From the NCBI RefSeq assembly GCF_002008345.1, contig NZ_MRAE01000028.1:1-38231 (forward strand): a stretch of 38,231 nucleotides of DNA. Direction: 5' to 3'. This document shows positions 27,841-37,100 of the stretch, piece by piece. The position numbers were made by a program, and so were the translations under genes. This DNA comes from Clostridium tepidum (GTDB taxonomy: Bacteria > Bacillota > Clostridia > Clostridiales > Clostridiaceae). Position 1 is the stretch's first letter. Each line of letters begins with the position of its first letter. Below the pieces are notes generated by a model that saw only the letters and a program-made list of their open reading frames with translations, had not been told where the DNA came from and did not search any database.

Positions 27841-28131
27841 CCCCCTATATTTTAAAATTATACTTTTAAATTTTCCTAATAGAAATATAACTATTGCACT
27901 AAAAATAAATATATCATTGCATTATTATAATTTTTAATTTTAAAACAATGTACTATAAGTAAATAAAAGTATATCTATAGATAAAAACAATAATATTATA
28001 TTAGAACAATGTATAGAAAATATATTTTCAATTAATTTACAAATATTATTGACTTATATATTTATTGATATAAACTAATAATAAAGGAAATATGTACTAA
28101 CTAAAATACATATAGTAAGGAGAGTGTTTTT
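27841..28131. other. Intergenic gap before the aminopeptidase gene
   Basis: About 290 bases of AT-rich DNA. A stretch at about 27888-27925 (AACTATTGCACTAA followed by ATAAATAT) resembles one arm of the small palindromic family at 1130 and 9501, but I could not find a matching second arm. No clear promoter or terminator was found. Confidence 0.35.
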
Positions 28132-29364
28132 ATGAATAAATTTAAAAACCTTCTAGAAAAATATGCTGATATAGCTATTAAAATAGGTATAAATCTACAG
28201 CCCAAACAAACCCTTGTTATAAATTCACCAATAGAATGTGCAGAATTTGTAAGAATTATAGCTAGCAAAGCTTATGAAGCTGGTGCCAAAAATGTACATG
28301 TAAAATGGAGTGATGAGGAATTAACCCTTATAAAATATATGAAAGCACCATTTGAAACCTTCGAAGAATTTCCCGATTGGGAAGTAAATGAATTAGAAAG
28401 CTTAGCAAAGGAAAATGCGGCATTTTTATCCATATCTGCTTCTAATCCAGAATTATTAAAAAATGTAGATCCTGAAAAAATTTCTACTGCTAATAAAACT
28501 AGAGGAAAAGCATTAAAAAAATACTATGAATATATAATGAATAGTTTTGTGTCTTGGTGCGTTTTATCTGTGCCTACAAAAGCTTGGGCAAAAAAAGTAT
28601 TCCCTGATTTACAGGAAGATATGGCTATAAAAAAACTTTGGGAAAATATATTTAATATAGTTAGAATAGATAAAGAAGATCCTATTAAAGCGTGGGAAGA
28701 TCATTTAAATAACTTAGCCAATAAAGTAAACTTTTTAAATGATCAAAAATTAACCAAACTATATTATAAATCAAAAGATACAGACTTAACAATAGAATTG
28801 CCTAAAGGCCATATATGGTGCGGTGGTGGAGAATACAACAAAAACAAAACATATTTTGTAGCTAATATGCCTACTGAAGAGGTATTTACCCTTCCTTTAA
28901 AAACTGGTGTAAATGGTATAGTAAAAAGTACAAAACCTTTAAATTATAGTGGAAATCTTATAAATAACTTTACTTTAAAATTTGAAAATGGAAAAGTAAT
29001 AGATTTTTCTGCAGAAGAGGGTTATGAAACTTTGAAAAAATTAATTGAAACAGATGATGGTTCTTGTTATTTAGGAGAAGTAGCTTTGGTACCATTTCAT
29101 TCACCTATTTCGGATTCAAACATAGTTTTCTATAATACACTCTTTGATGAAAATGCTTCTTGTCACTTAGCTCTTGGAGAAGCTTATCCTACTTGTATTG
29201 AAAATGGAGATAACATGACAAAAGAAGAATTAGAAAAGGCTGGAGCTAATAATTCATTAACTCACGTAGATTTTATGATAGGTTCTTCTGATTTAAGTAT
29301 TATAGGTGAAAACAGTAAAGGTGAAAAAATTGAAATTTTCAAAAATGGTGACTGGGCATTTTAA
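28132..29364 (+). CDS. M29-family metallo-aminopeptidase (AmpS type)
   Basis: This 410-residue cytoplasmic exopeptidase is of the thermophilic aminopeptidase family M29. The N-terminal half has LLEKYADIAIKIGINLQPKQTLVI and AYEAGAKNVHVKWSD. The C-terminal catalytic half shows the metal ligands in order: Glu in ANMPTEEVFT, Glu in YLGEVALVP, His in ENASCHLALGEAYP, and His and Asp in LTHVDFMIGS. These bind two metal ions and release N-terminal amino acids from peptides. The length fits the family. AAGGAG lies 9-10 bases before the ATG. It is a stand-alone gene on the + strand. Confidence 0.93.
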   Translation: MNKFKNLLEKYADIAIKIGINLQPKQTLVINSPIECAEFVRIIASKAYEAGAKNVHVKWSDEELTLIKYMKAPFETFEEFPDWEVNELESLAKENAAFLSISASNPELLKNVDPEKISTANKTRGKALKKYYEYIMNSFVSWCVLSVPTKAWAKKVFPDLQEDMAIKKLWENIFNIVRIDKEDPIKAWEDHLNNLANKVNFLNDQKLTKLYYKSKDTDLTIELPKGHIWCGGGEYNKNKTYFVANMPTEEVFTLPLKTGVNGIVKSTKPLNYSGNLINNFTLKFENGKVIDFSAEEGYETLKKLIETDDGSCYLGEVALVPFHSPISDSNIVFYNTLFDENASCHLALGEAYPTCIENGDNMTKEELEKAGANNSLTHVDFMIGSSDLSIIGENSKGEKIEIFKNGDWAF

Positions 29365-29528
29365 ACAAAATTTAACTTAATAAAAATTAAATATTAATTA
29401 AATTTTATCTTATTTTCAAAATGGAAAAAATATAAGTTTATAATATATATAATCAATATCTTTTCCATTTTGAATTATTGTATATATTATTGGACTTGTA
29501 TCAATAAAATAAATGCAAAAAGTTTAAC

Positions 29529-29621
29529 TTACTGTGCAGTAGATTCATGTACTGCATGAGGAGTCTTATTATTAATTGCACTATGAATCCTTTTGCGGTT
29601 ATACCAGTATTAAATAAATTC
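29529..29621 (-). pseudogene. C-terminal remnant of an IS3-family transposase
   Basis: Read on the - strand, this short stretch gives YWYNRKRIHSAINNKTPHAV followed by a stop, the unmistakable C-terminal end of IS3/IS150-group DDE transposases. An in-frame stop (29610-29612) lies directly upstream, and no other part of the transposase or terminal repeats can be seen. It is a relic of an old insertion between the aminopeptidase gene and the germination operon. Confidence 0.8.
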
Positions 29622-29672
29622 AAATTAACTTTAAATATTAAATAATTTTACTATTACATTTAAATAATTTAA

Positions 29673-30818
29673 TTAAAAAGTACCTCTAGATCCACGAATT
29701 AATCTAATATTCATATCTACTTTTATTTCTGAATTACTTACAACTTCATCCCAATTTACCCCAGTATGTCTACCATATTTAGCTGCTGCCACACTGCCTA
29801 GATTTAAAAGATCTATTTTATATACATTCTGCATTTTATTAATAAATAAATAGGATTCATCATATATTTTTTTTTCAAATTCTTTTAATAAACATTCTTT
29901 TAATTGTTTATTAGATAACCCGTCTTTACACCCTCTACAGTTAATCATATCTCCTTTTATATCTAGTTTTATAACAAATTTGTATTTATCCTTTTCTTTA
30001 TAACATTCAACCTTTCTTTTTATATAAAAATCCATTTCTGATGATTTATTATAACCTTTCATAATATTGATAATACCTTTTGTTTTATCTTCTCTTAGTC
30101 TATTTAATATTTGCATTTCATTTACATCTATTTTTTGTTGCATTTTATCTCCCTTAAAAATTGCCATACCTGTAATTTCTATACCATTTTTTGTTATTTC
30201 TATATAAGGAAGAACTAAATTTTGTCCTTCTGATTTTAATTTATGATAATTAGAACTTGTTATATATGTTTCTAATGGAATAAAATTGTATTGTGGTGAA
30301 TTTTCAATTAATCCATATATATAATCTGCTGAACTAGCATATCCTTTTATATTATGTTTTAGAACATCCTCTGAATTCCCAGCACAAACCACTGAAAATG
30401 CCTGTGGATTAGCTAAAGGATTGAAAAATAAAAGATTAACAAATTCACTTATTCCACTATAAGCAGCTTTTTCACTTATCAAATATACCTTTTCATTGCC
30501 TAACAAAAATTTTCTATTCGATTTTCTTTGTCTGTATTGGCGACTTTTTAAAGGTGTTTCTCCTTTTCCTGAATGTACAGTGCTTGTAATAGTTCCATCC
30601 GCATTAAATATATATGTGCTAATAGATAATTTATAATATTTTATACCATCCATTTTTGTTTCAATATCATATCCTATACCTGATGGTATATCCAGTTCCT
30701 CTGCATATTTTATATTAGGATTATAATAGTATATATTTAAAATTATTATTATAATTACTATTATATTAATTCTATTATTATTTAACAACTCTATTAATTT
30801 TTCAATAGGATTTTTCAT
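29673..30818 (-). CDS. Ger(x)C-family germination protein without lipobox
   Basis: This 381-residue protein is the C subunit of a GerA-type spore germinant receptor in the inner spore membrane. It begins with a hydrophobic segment (residues 18-32), then YAEELDIPSGIGYDIE, the family's usual start of domain 1. The C-terminal domain contains LKECLLKEFEKKIYDESYLF and GRHTGVNWDEV, with the conserved Trp near the end. Most GerC proteins are lipoproteins with a cysteine right after the signal peptide, but there is no cysteine in the first 100 residues here. The start overlaps gerB by 17 bases. With gerB interrupted, the complex may not assemble. Confidence 0.86.
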   Translation of the reverse strand: MKNPIEKLIELLNNNRINIIVIIIIILNIYYYNPNIKYAEELDIPSGIGYDIETKMDGIKYYKLSISTYIFNADGTITSTVHSGKGETPLKSRQYRQRKSNRKFLLGNEKVYLISEKAAYSGISEFVNLLFFNPLANPQAFSVVCAGNSEDVLKHNIKGYASSADYIYGLIENSPQYNFIPLETYITSSNYHKLKSEGQNLVLPYIEITKNGIEITGMAIFKGDKMQQKIDVNEMQILNRLREDKTKGIINIMKGYNKSSEMDFYIKRKVECYKEKDKYKFVIKLDIKGDMINCRGCKDGLSNKQLKECLLKEFEKKIYDESYLFINKMQNVYKIDLLNLGSVAAAKYGRHTGVNWDEVVSNSEIKVDMNIRLIRGSRGTF

Positions 30819-31908
30819 TTTTTCTCCTTCTTTTTACACAAGTTATAATAGTTAAAATAGTTATAAAAGTTAAATTAAATATTAAATAAAATACACTGAC
30901 ACTTTTATTAATATTTTTAAGAAGTATAAAGCTATCTAACTTACTAACACATATAGAACAAAATATAAACACTAATATATACACAACGTCAGGATTTATT
31001 CTTTTAAATATACTAGACAGTGAATAATAAAAAAAATAATTTTGATTAGCTATGGTTTTAAAAACTATACTAATCCATAAAAACATAAAAACAAATTTGA
31101 AATTACTTATACCTGGTATAGAAATAGTTTCTACAGTAGATAATGTAGGCCAATATAAATTTTGTGCTACATCTGATCCTAAATAATATATAGATACTAA
31201 ACTCAGTCATATGTATAGGGAAACTATAATTGCTATCCCTTTTAAAAAAGAACTTTTTATTTTTTCTTTATTTTTCATTAAGGGAACTATTAAAAAAATA
31301 GTCTCTATTCCCACAAAAGAATATATAGATTCTATACTAGCTCTGAAAATAGAAGAACTAGGAGTTCCTAATATAGGCTTAATGTTTAAAATATTCCCTT
31401 GTTTTAATGCCATAATAGTTATTAATATAAGAGGAATGAATGCATAAAATATAACTTCATTTACCCTTCCTAAAGTTCTTATTCCTTTAGATGCTGTATA
31501 ACTAGAAATTAATAATATTGGAATAGCTAATCTATATTGCTCTAAAAATAGGATTAAATAAACCCTTAGCATATTACTCATATTAGCACTGGTAATAATT
31601 ATATAAGCTAAAAATTGTAAAATAAATACAATTGAAAATAAATTACCTAATATTTTTCCAAAATGCATTTTGCTTATTTCTATTAAGTTAAAATTTTGAT
31701 AAGACTCATCTTTAAATATTAATATGGCGCAAATCCCCATATAAAAAGGATATAAGCTCCCTATAATTATAGCTATCCAACCATCATTTCTTGCTATTTT
31801 ACTTAAATCAGATGGAAGGGATAGTATACCTATTCCTATCATAGAGCCTACTATCATAAATATAGATTGGCTTGTGCTTAAAGCATTATTATTACTATTT
31901 TCCACCAT
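30802..31908 (-). pseudogene. GerB-type germinant receptor permease, broken by an in-frame TGA
   Basis: The B subunit of a germinant receptor is an amino-acid-permease-like membrane protein of about 365 residues. Here one continuous frame of 369 codons runs from ATG 31908 (GGAGG 5 bases upstream) to 30802, but codon 234 is TGA (31207-31209). Before it the protein reads MVENSNNNALSTSQSIFMIVG with normal helices to ISLYI-like sequence; after it the same frame continues LSLVSIYYLGSDVAQNLYWP, then TVETISIPG, and further helices. There is no frameshift or deletion, so this is a single nonsense change or a sequencing error. The gene overlaps both neighbours by 14-17 bases. A truncated B subunit would lack the last four or so helices. 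Confidence 0.85.
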
Positions 31909-33382
31909 GCTTTCCTCCAAATTTTTTTCTAAAATTTCTTTGACGCACAGGATTTTTGTTTGGTATAGCCTTTGGTCTTTCATTCATTTTCCATAAAGGT
32001 TCTCTTATAAAGATATCTTTCATATCAGATTTTTTAAATTGGAAATACGGAACTCCCATACTATCTATAGAACATAACTCTACTAATATAAAAAACCAAC
32101 TTATAGCAACACCTACTATTCCCAAAGCATTAGTAACAAATAATATAGGAAATTTTAATATCCTAATGGCTAAAGACATTTCATAATTGGGAATAAGAAA
32201 TGTAGCTACTGTAGATATACCCACTACTAAGAGAGTAGTAGCACTTACTAAATGAGATTTTATAGCAGCATCTCCAATTATAATTCCACCGACTAAACTT
32301 AAAGTCTGACCTATTTTTGTAGGTAATCTTAAACCTCCTTCTCTTAAAAATTCTACTATTATTTCCATTGAAATTATCTCCATAACTGGGCTTAGTGCAA
32401 TACCAACTCTAGATTGTACAATAGGATGTAATAATTTATCTGGAAGTAATTCTACATTAAATTTGACAAGAGTTAGATATATAGACGTAATACTCAATAC
32501 TAAAATTACGGCTATTAATCTTAAAAATCTTATAACTGTTGATATCATAAATTTTTGATTATAATCTTCTACAGTTTGAAAAAATTCTATAAAAATAGCT
32601 GGTACAGTAATTCCCTGCTGACTACCTTCCATTAATATACCTATTCTTCCTTCCATAATACCGGCTTCCATTACATCCGGTCTTTCTGTAGTAAAAAACT
32701 CTGGAAAAACAGTGTAAGTATTATTTTCAATATATTGTTCTATATATGCTATACTTTTTACATAATCTACTTTTATTGCATTCAACCTTTTTCTTACCTC
32801 AGCTACTAGATTTTCATCTGCTATATCTTCTATGTATATCATTGCTACTTCTGTTTGTGATCTTTCTCCAATTATTAATTTTTCTATTTTTAAATTTCTA
32901 TCCTTTATTTTTCTATTAATTATTGATAAATTTTCCTCTATACTTTCTGTAAATGATTCTTTAGGTCCTCTTATTGAGCTTTCTATTTCTGGAGGAAGTA
33001 TTGGCTTATAATTTTTTTTCATAGTATTAATAATTATAGTATTTTCACTATTAGGAACAAAAACTGCTGTAAATCCTTTTTTTATAAGTTCCATTATTTC
33101 CTCAGAATCTGATTTTAAAATAGTATCATCCACACATATATACTTTTCCATTAAAATTTCTGCAATATTTTCTTTACCTGTAAAGTTTTCTTGCACATGA
33201 AGCATTAATGGTTTTAATACATAATCATTTATTATATTGCTATCTATTAAATCTTTATCATATACTAATGCTATTTTTATATCTTTTCCTTTACCCAAGT
33301 TTATTTTTTTTACATTAAATTTATTTGGAGCATTAAATTTATCTAAAATAGACTTTATTCTATCATCTAATTTATACCTCAT
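31895..33382 (-). CDS. GerA-type spore germination receptor subunit A
   Basis: This 495-residue subunit A of a spore germinant receptor has a soluble N-terminal half of about 270 residues (including FTTERPDVMEAGIMEGRIGILMEG, with the family motif ERPD). About five membrane helices follow (RFLRLIAVILVLSITSIYL, GIALSPVMEIISMEIIVEFLREGGLRLP, GGIIIGDAAIKSHLVS). The C-terminal tail is basic and unstructured (NPVRQRNFRKKFGGKHGGK). It helps recognise germinants in the inner spore membrane. AGGAAGGAT lies before the ATG. It is the first gene of the A-B-C operon and overlaps gerB. A sigma-G-like promoter upstream fits expression in the forespore. A second receptor elsewhere in the genome would be expected if gerB is dead. 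Confidence 0.93.
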   Translation of the reverse strand: MRYKLDDRIKSILDKFNAPNKFNVKKINLGKGKDIKIALVYDKDLIDSNIINDYVLKPLMLHVQENFTGKENIAEILMEKYICVDDTILKSDSEEIMELIKKGFTAVFVPNSENTIIINTMKKNYKPILPPEIESSIRGPKESFTESIEENLSIINRKIKDRNLKIEKLIIGERSQTEVAMIYIEDIADENLVAEVRKRLNAIKVDYVKSIAYIEQYIENNTYTVFPEFFTTERPDVMEAGIMEGRIGILMEGSQQGITVPAIFIEFFQTVEDYNQKFMISTVIRFLRLIAVILVLSITSIYLTLVKFNVELLPDKLLHPIVQSRVGIALSPVMEIISMEIIVEFLREGGLRLPTKIGQTLSLVGGIIIGDAAIKSHLVSATTLLVVGISTVATFLIPNYEMSLAIRILKFPILFVTNALGIVGVAISWFFILVELCSIDSMGVPYFQFKKSDMKDIFIREPLWKMNERPKAIPNKNPVRQRNFRKKFGGKHGGK

Positions 33383-33422
33383 TTTTTATCCTTCCTACAT
33401 ATGATTTATATATACTTATTTA

Positions 33423-33451
33423 TATTATGTGCAAATTTAATTATATTATTT
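33423..33451 (-). promoter_or_regulatory. Sigma-G-like promoter of the germinant receptor operon
   Basis: CATAATA (33429-33423) fits the sigma-G -10 consensus CATNNTA, and 17 bases upstream AAATA (33451-33447) is a partial match to the -35 GNATR. Forespore sigma-G control of ger operons is established in Bacillus; the match here is moderate. Confidence 0.5.
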
Positions 33452-33586
33452 TTAAAATATCTATTATTTTCAAAATGATTATCTATATATTTATTAGCCC
33501 TTTTTTCTAATTTTTCTTAAAACCATCAAATTTTATTATTATCTCCACATTAAACTTTCTCTATCAAATTATTTCTAAATATAGAT

Positions 33587-33623
33587 AAAAACACTATGAA
33601 AATTTAATTTTCATAGTGTTTTT
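33587..33623. terminator. Terminator after the small hypothetical gene
   Basis: A perfect 17-bp stem with a 3-base loop; the outer bases form A5/T5 runs, so it works in both directions. It ends the gene at 33704 and insulates the germination operon. Confidence 0.85.
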
Positions 33624-33703
33624 ATACTTTATAAATTATAATAGGCTTAATATAAAATATCATATTATTCATAAAATTATAAATCTTTTAATATGCTTTT
33701 TAC

Positions 33704-33913
33704 CTATATAGCTTGTTTACCTAAAAAATATAAGGAATTATTATTCAACCAATATTTATCTGTACCTTCTATTTGGCAAATTAAATTATCTTTAATATAA
33801 AATTCACATAACATATTATTTAAATTATAAATATAAATATCTTCTATAAAATACATTCTATCTCCATATTCATTATAAACATATCCATTTTGTATAAATC
33901 CTCTGTCTAACAC
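33704..33913 (-). CDS. Small hypothetical protein, 69 residues
   Basis: I do not recognise this protein. It is acidic and rich in Tyr and Asn (NGYVYNEYGDRMYFIEDIYIYNL), without a membrane helix or signal peptide. The pattern of short alternating hydrophobic residues suggests a small beta-sheet fold. It is likely a real gene: a GTG start at 33913 is preceded by GGAGGGG with 6-base spacing, and a strong terminator follows. It lies between two sporulation- or wall-related genes but shares no visible link with them. Confidence 0.6.
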   Translation of the reverse strand: MLDRGFIQNGYVYNEYGDRMYFIEDIYIYNLNNMLCEFYIKDNLICQIEGTDKYWLNNNSLYFLGKQAI

Positions 33914-34109
33914 AACCTACCCCTCCATTTGAATAAATTTCCAAATCACATTTATATTATACCTTCTTTAATAGTTTATTGCAAATATTTGTAATTAATT
34001 TTATATCTGATAATAATATTATTAAATTTTTCATAAAATAACAAAAACTCTTTTTAAACCACAATTTTTTTGTACACAATAAAAAAAGTTTTTAAAATAC
34101 AAAAATATA

Positions 34110-34150
34110 AAAAATACTTTTAGAAATTATATAATTCTAAAAGTATTTTT
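34110..34150 (-). terminator. Terminator after the second deacetylase
   Basis: AAAAATACTTTTAGAA (34110-34125) pairs with TTCTAAAAGTATTTTT (34135-34150) over a perfect 16 bp with a 9-base loop. On the - strand it follows the deacetylase gene and ends in a U-rich run. The rest of the 33914-34229 gap shows nothing else. Confidence 0.85.
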
Positions 34151-34229
34151 CATGTTTTATAAAATTTTACAATAATTTTATTTTTTTTAATATCATAATT
34201 ATACTTTCATTTTAATTTTATAATAGATA

Positions 34230-34955
34230 TTATTCTTTATAAGGAAATACGAATTCTGGAACACTATCATCAATAATTTTAAATTCATAACCTTCGTTTT
34301 TATAAAAATTAATTATATTAGGCAAAGCTTTACAAGTATTTTTATTTAAATAATCACAATGCATAAGCAATATAATTTTAGATAATGGCTTTTTTCCTTT
34401 AATTCCTTCTTTATAAAATTTATTTACAGGTGCTTTAGGATTTATGCCATCTGTTAAGGCCATATTCCAATCATATATTTTAAAACCTTTATCTTCTAAT
34501 TCCTTTTTAAAATCACTATTTAATCTTTTTACACTTCCTCCAGGAAATCTAATTATATTAGTTTTAATTCCTGTAACTTTATAGATTTCATCTTGACATT
34601 TTAACATTTCATCTATAAAAATTTTATTATTACTGTATATTTTTTTATAATCATGACTATAAGTATGCAACCCTAAACTATGCCCCTCTTTAGCTATTCT
34701 TTTAAGAATATCCTCTTTACCTTCAATATATTTTCCTACTATAAAAAAAGTAGCTTTTACATCATTTTCCTTTAAAACATCAAGTATTCCTTCTGTAGTT
34801 TTATCACTAGGACCATCATCAAAAGTTAAATAGATTTCTTTTTTATTACCTACATTTTCTTTTTTATAAGCTTTAACTTTATAATTAAATACAATAGCAC
34901 CGCAAAAAACTACAGTTAAAAATAAAAAAATAATCTTTTTAAATTTAATATTCAT
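34230..34955 (-). CDS. Polysaccharide deacetylase (NodB/CE4), second copy
   Basis: This 241-residue secreted or membrane-anchored carbohydrate esterase has a hydrophobic segment at about residues 8-25 that can act as signal peptide or anchor. The NodB domain follows from residue 40: TFDDGPS (Asp46, Asp47), HTYSHDY (His97, His101), RFPGGS, DWN, and LLMHCD. It is shorter than the enzyme at 10030 and has no coiled coil, but shares HTYSHDYKKIY and KENDVKATFF with it, so they are paralogues. The likely substrate is peptidoglycan or another N-acetylated wall glycan. AGGAGG lies 11 bases before the ATG, a somewhat long spacing. Confidence 0.92.
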   Translation of the reverse strand: MNIKFKKIIFLFLTVVFCGAIVFNYKVKAYKKENVGNKKEIYLTFDDGPSDKTTEGILDVLKENDVKATFFIVGKYIEGKEDILKRIAKEGHSLGLHTYSHDYKKIYSNNKIFIDEMLKCQDEIYKVTGIKTNIIRFPGGSVKRLNSDFKKELEDKGFKIYDWNMALTDGINPKAPVNKFYKEGIKGKKPLSKIILLMHCDYLNKNTCKALPNIINFYKNEGYEFKIIDDSVPEFVFPYKE

Positions 34956-35039
34956 TTAAGCATATACCTCCTAAATTTTAAGCATATTATAATATTTAGG
35001 ACTATTATATATTTTATTATTGGTATTATTGCTTTAATT

Positions 35040-35102
35040 ATTCTAATAAAAAATTTTATTAGAATAAAATATTTTCTAATAAATATTATTTAAATAATAT
35101 TT
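35040..35102. other. Two AT-rich palindromes between deacetylase and helicase genes
   Basis: ATTCTAATAAAA pairs with TTTTATTAGAAT at 35040-35065, and a separate 22-base perfect palindrome sits at 35081-35102. They lie just upstream of the deacetylase gene. Their role is unknown; they could be operator sites or simply AT-rich hairpins. Confidence 0.35.
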
Positions 35103-35128
35103 ATAATTTTTATATCAAAAAATAACAA

Positions 35129-35163
35129 AAGCTAAGAAACAAATAAAATTCACCTCTTAGCTT
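35129..35163 (-). terminator. Terminator after the DEAD-box helicase
   Basis: AAGCTAAGA pairs with TCTTAGCTT (9 bp, 17-base loop), followed on the - strand by a U-rich TTTTGTTATTTTTTG. It lies about 50 bases after the helicase stop. Confidence 0.75.
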
Positions 35164-35210
35164 CTAAATTCTTTAGTAATTCCCCTTTAAATAACTAAAA
35201 TTAAAATAAT

Positions 35211-36785
35211 TTATTTTTTACTTTTAGCTATTTCGATATTAACTTTTCTTCTATTTAATTTTTTCCCTGAACATTTATTTATTATTTTCTCCGCTATATT
35301 TGATGATACATCCATAAAAGTAAACTTATCTAATATATCTATATCTCCAATTTCATGCTTTTTCACAGATGCTTTATCTTGTATAAATGTTAATAAACTT
35401 TTTACATTTATGCTATCTTTTCTTCCTACACTCAAAAATAATCTTACTGGCACTTCTGACTCTAATTTATCATTGGTATAATCAAAGTTCATCTCTTTGC
35501 TAAATAGCATTTCCATCAAAGCAGCTGATACTTCACACAAATCAAAATTTTGTTCTAAAGTTTTTACCATTGGCATAAACTTTTCATATTTTTTTTCTTC
35601 TATTTTAGAAGTTATATCATTTAATAGATTGTCATATTTTTTTTCTAATATCTCTTCTAAACTAGGTAATTCTTTTTTCTTAATTTTACTCTTGGTTATC
35701 TTTTCTATTTGTCTAATAGAAGATATTTCTCTAGGGGTAACTAAAGAATAAGCTGTTCCTTCTTTGTCAGCTCTTCCTGTTCTTCCTATTCTATGAACAT
35801 AGGATTCCGCATCTTGAGGTATATCATAATTTATAACATGAGATATATTTTCTACATCTATTCCTCTTGCAGCTACATCTGTTGCAACTAAAAAATTTAA
35901 TGTAGCTTTCTTAAACTTCTTCAAAGTATTTATTCTTTGATTTTGGCTCATATCTCCATGCATACCTTCTACATTGTATCCTTTTGATTGCATAGCTTCA
36001 ACTAATTCATCAACACCTTTTTTAGTTCTACAAAATATTATAGCGCTTTCAGGTTCCTCTAAATCCATTATTCTGCATAAAGCTTCTAGCTTATCCTTAT
36101 TTTTTACTACAAAATAGTTTTGTACTATTTTATCTACTGTTAAAGATTTCTTTAAAATAGCTATATGCTCTACATCTTCTTTCATATAGTTTAAAGCTAA
36201 ATTTTTAATTGGTTCTGGCATAGTAGCTGAAAAAAGCATAGTTTGTTTTTCTTCAGGAGTACTTGCCATTATATTTTCTATATCTTCTATAAATCCCATA
36301 TTAAGCATTTCATCTGCTTCATCTAAAACTAAGAAATCTATACTTCCAAGCTTTAAAGTTCTTCTATTAATATGGTCTAAAATTCTTCCTGGAGTACCAA
36401 CTACTATATCAACTCCATTTTTAATATCTTTTATTTGTCTTTCTATAGATTCTCCTCCATAAACAGAAAGTATTTTAGTTTTGCTATATTTAGATAATCT
36501 TTTTAACTCTTCTTTTATCTGAAGTGCTAATTCTCTTGTAGGTGTTAATATTAAAGCTTTTACACCTTTTTTCTTATCTTTATTGCATAAACTACTTATT
36601 ACAGGAGCTCCAAAAGCTAAAGTTTTACCAGTTCCTGTTTGTGCTTGAGCTATAACATCCGCACCTTCTAATACTACGGGAATTGATTTTTCCTGTATTG
36701 CAGATGGCGTTTTAAATCCCATATGTTGTATAGCTTTTAGTACATTTTCGTTTAAATTTAAATTTTCAAAGTTTCTAATTTCCAT
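35211..36785 (-). CDS. DEAD-box RNA helicase with DbpA-type RNA-binding domain
   Basis: This 524-residue ATP-dependent RNA helicase has all motifs present in order: Q motif (GFKTPSAIQEKSIP), AQTGTGKT, PTRELA, TPGR, DEAD, SAT, IIFCRTK, ATDVAARGID and HRIGRTGR. The linker from about residue 360 to 445 is charged and helical. The last 75 or so residues (VPVRLFLSVGRKDSINVKSLL to NIEIAK) are the DbpA RNA-binding domain, which in DbpA/YxiN binds hairpin 92 of 23S rRNA, so a role in large-subunit ribosome assembly is likely. The length matches CshA/DbpA-like clostridial enzymes. AAAGGAA lies before the ATG. A terminator upstream separates it from the zinc-ribbon gene. Confidence 0.93.
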   Translation of the reverse strand: MEIRNFENLNLNENVLKAIQHMGFKTPSAIQEKSIPVVLEGADVIAQAQTGTGKTLAFGAPVISSLCNKDKKKGVKALILTPTRELALQIKEELKRLSKYSKTKILSVYGGESIERQIKDIKNGVDIVVGTPGRILDHINRRTLKLGSIDFLVLDEADEMLNMGFIEDIENIMASTPEEKQTMLFSATMPEPIKNLALNYMKEDVEHIAILKKSLTVDKIVQNYFVVKNKDKLEALCRIMDLEEPESAIIFCRTKKGVDELVEAMQSKGYNVEGMHGDMSQNQRINTLKKFKKATLNFLVATDVAARGIDVENISHVINYDIPQDAESYVHRIGRTGRADKEGTAYSLVTPREISSIRQIEKITKSKIKKKELPSLEEILEKKYDNLLNDITSKIEEKKYEKFMPMVKTLEQNFDLCEVSAALMEMLFSKEMNFDYTNDKLESEVPVRLFLSVGRKDSINVKSLLTFIQDKASVKKHEIGDIDILDKFTFMDVSSNIAEKIINKCSGKKLNRRKVNIEIAKSKK

Positions 36786-36814
36786 ATAATGTTCCTTTCT
36801 AGTTCTTAATTAAA

Positions 36815-36845
36815 AATGGCTGTTGACATATAATCAACAGCCATT
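36815..36845 (-). terminator. Terminator/attenuator between zinc-ribbon gene and helicase
   Basis: ATGGCTGTTGA pairs with TCAACAGCCAT (11 bp, 7-base loop), followed on the - strand by TTTTTAATT. It lies 30 bases before the helicase start, so besides ending the small gene it could act as a helicase leader attenuator. Confidence 0.75.
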
Positions 36846-36861
36846 AAAAAATCTTTTCTAA

Positions 36862-37026
36862 TTATCTAAAAGATCTGTTGTTTCTAGCTTGTTTTCTAGC
36901 TCTTCTACAATCTGGGCATCTTTGTGGTTCATTTTCGAATCCCTTTTCTTTGTAGAATTCTTGTTCTCCTTCTGTGAAAACAAATTCTTTTCCGCAATCT
37001 TTACATGTAATATTCTTATCTGCCAT
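36862..37026 (-). CDS. 54-residue zinc-ribbon protein
   Basis: This short gene begins MADKNITCKDCGKEFVFTEG and ends with CPDCRRARKQARNNRSFR. Two CxxC pairs (Cys8, Cys11, Cys37, Cys40) form a zinc ribbon, and the middle holds the conserved EQEFYKEKGFENEPQRC. It matches the small probable zinc-ribbon family (PF13451-like) that is common in clostridia and of unknown role; the basic tail suggests RNA or ribosome binding. GGAGAG lies 9 bases before ATG 37026. Its position in front of a ribosome-assembly helicase may be meaningful, although a terminator lies between. Confidence 0.88.
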   Translation of the reverse strand: MADKNITCKDCGKEFVFTEGEQEFYKEKGFENEPQRCPDCRRARKQARNNRSFR

Positions 37027-37082
37027 TTGTATATCTCTCCTTTTTTAAGAAAATTTATTTTAATTTAATAAAGAAAAATCTA

Positions 37083-37100
37083 CACTTCTTAAAAAAGAAG
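37083..37100. other. Stem-loop in the leader of the zinc-ribbon gene
   Basis: CTTCTT and AAGAAG pair around an A-rich loop, about 60 bases before the zinc-ribbon start. The rest of 37101-37476 is AT-rich DNA in which I see no gene. Confidence 0.3.

Noticed and set aside
27888..27990. Third copy of the small palindromic family
   Set aside because: One arm resembles the family, but I could not find a matching second arm; it is recorded only as a possible decayed copy.
31207..31209. TGA inside gerB as a selenocysteine codon
   Set aside because: GerB proteins have no redox-active cysteine at this position, and no convincing selenocysteine stem-loop follows the codon. A nonsense change or sequencing error is simpler.
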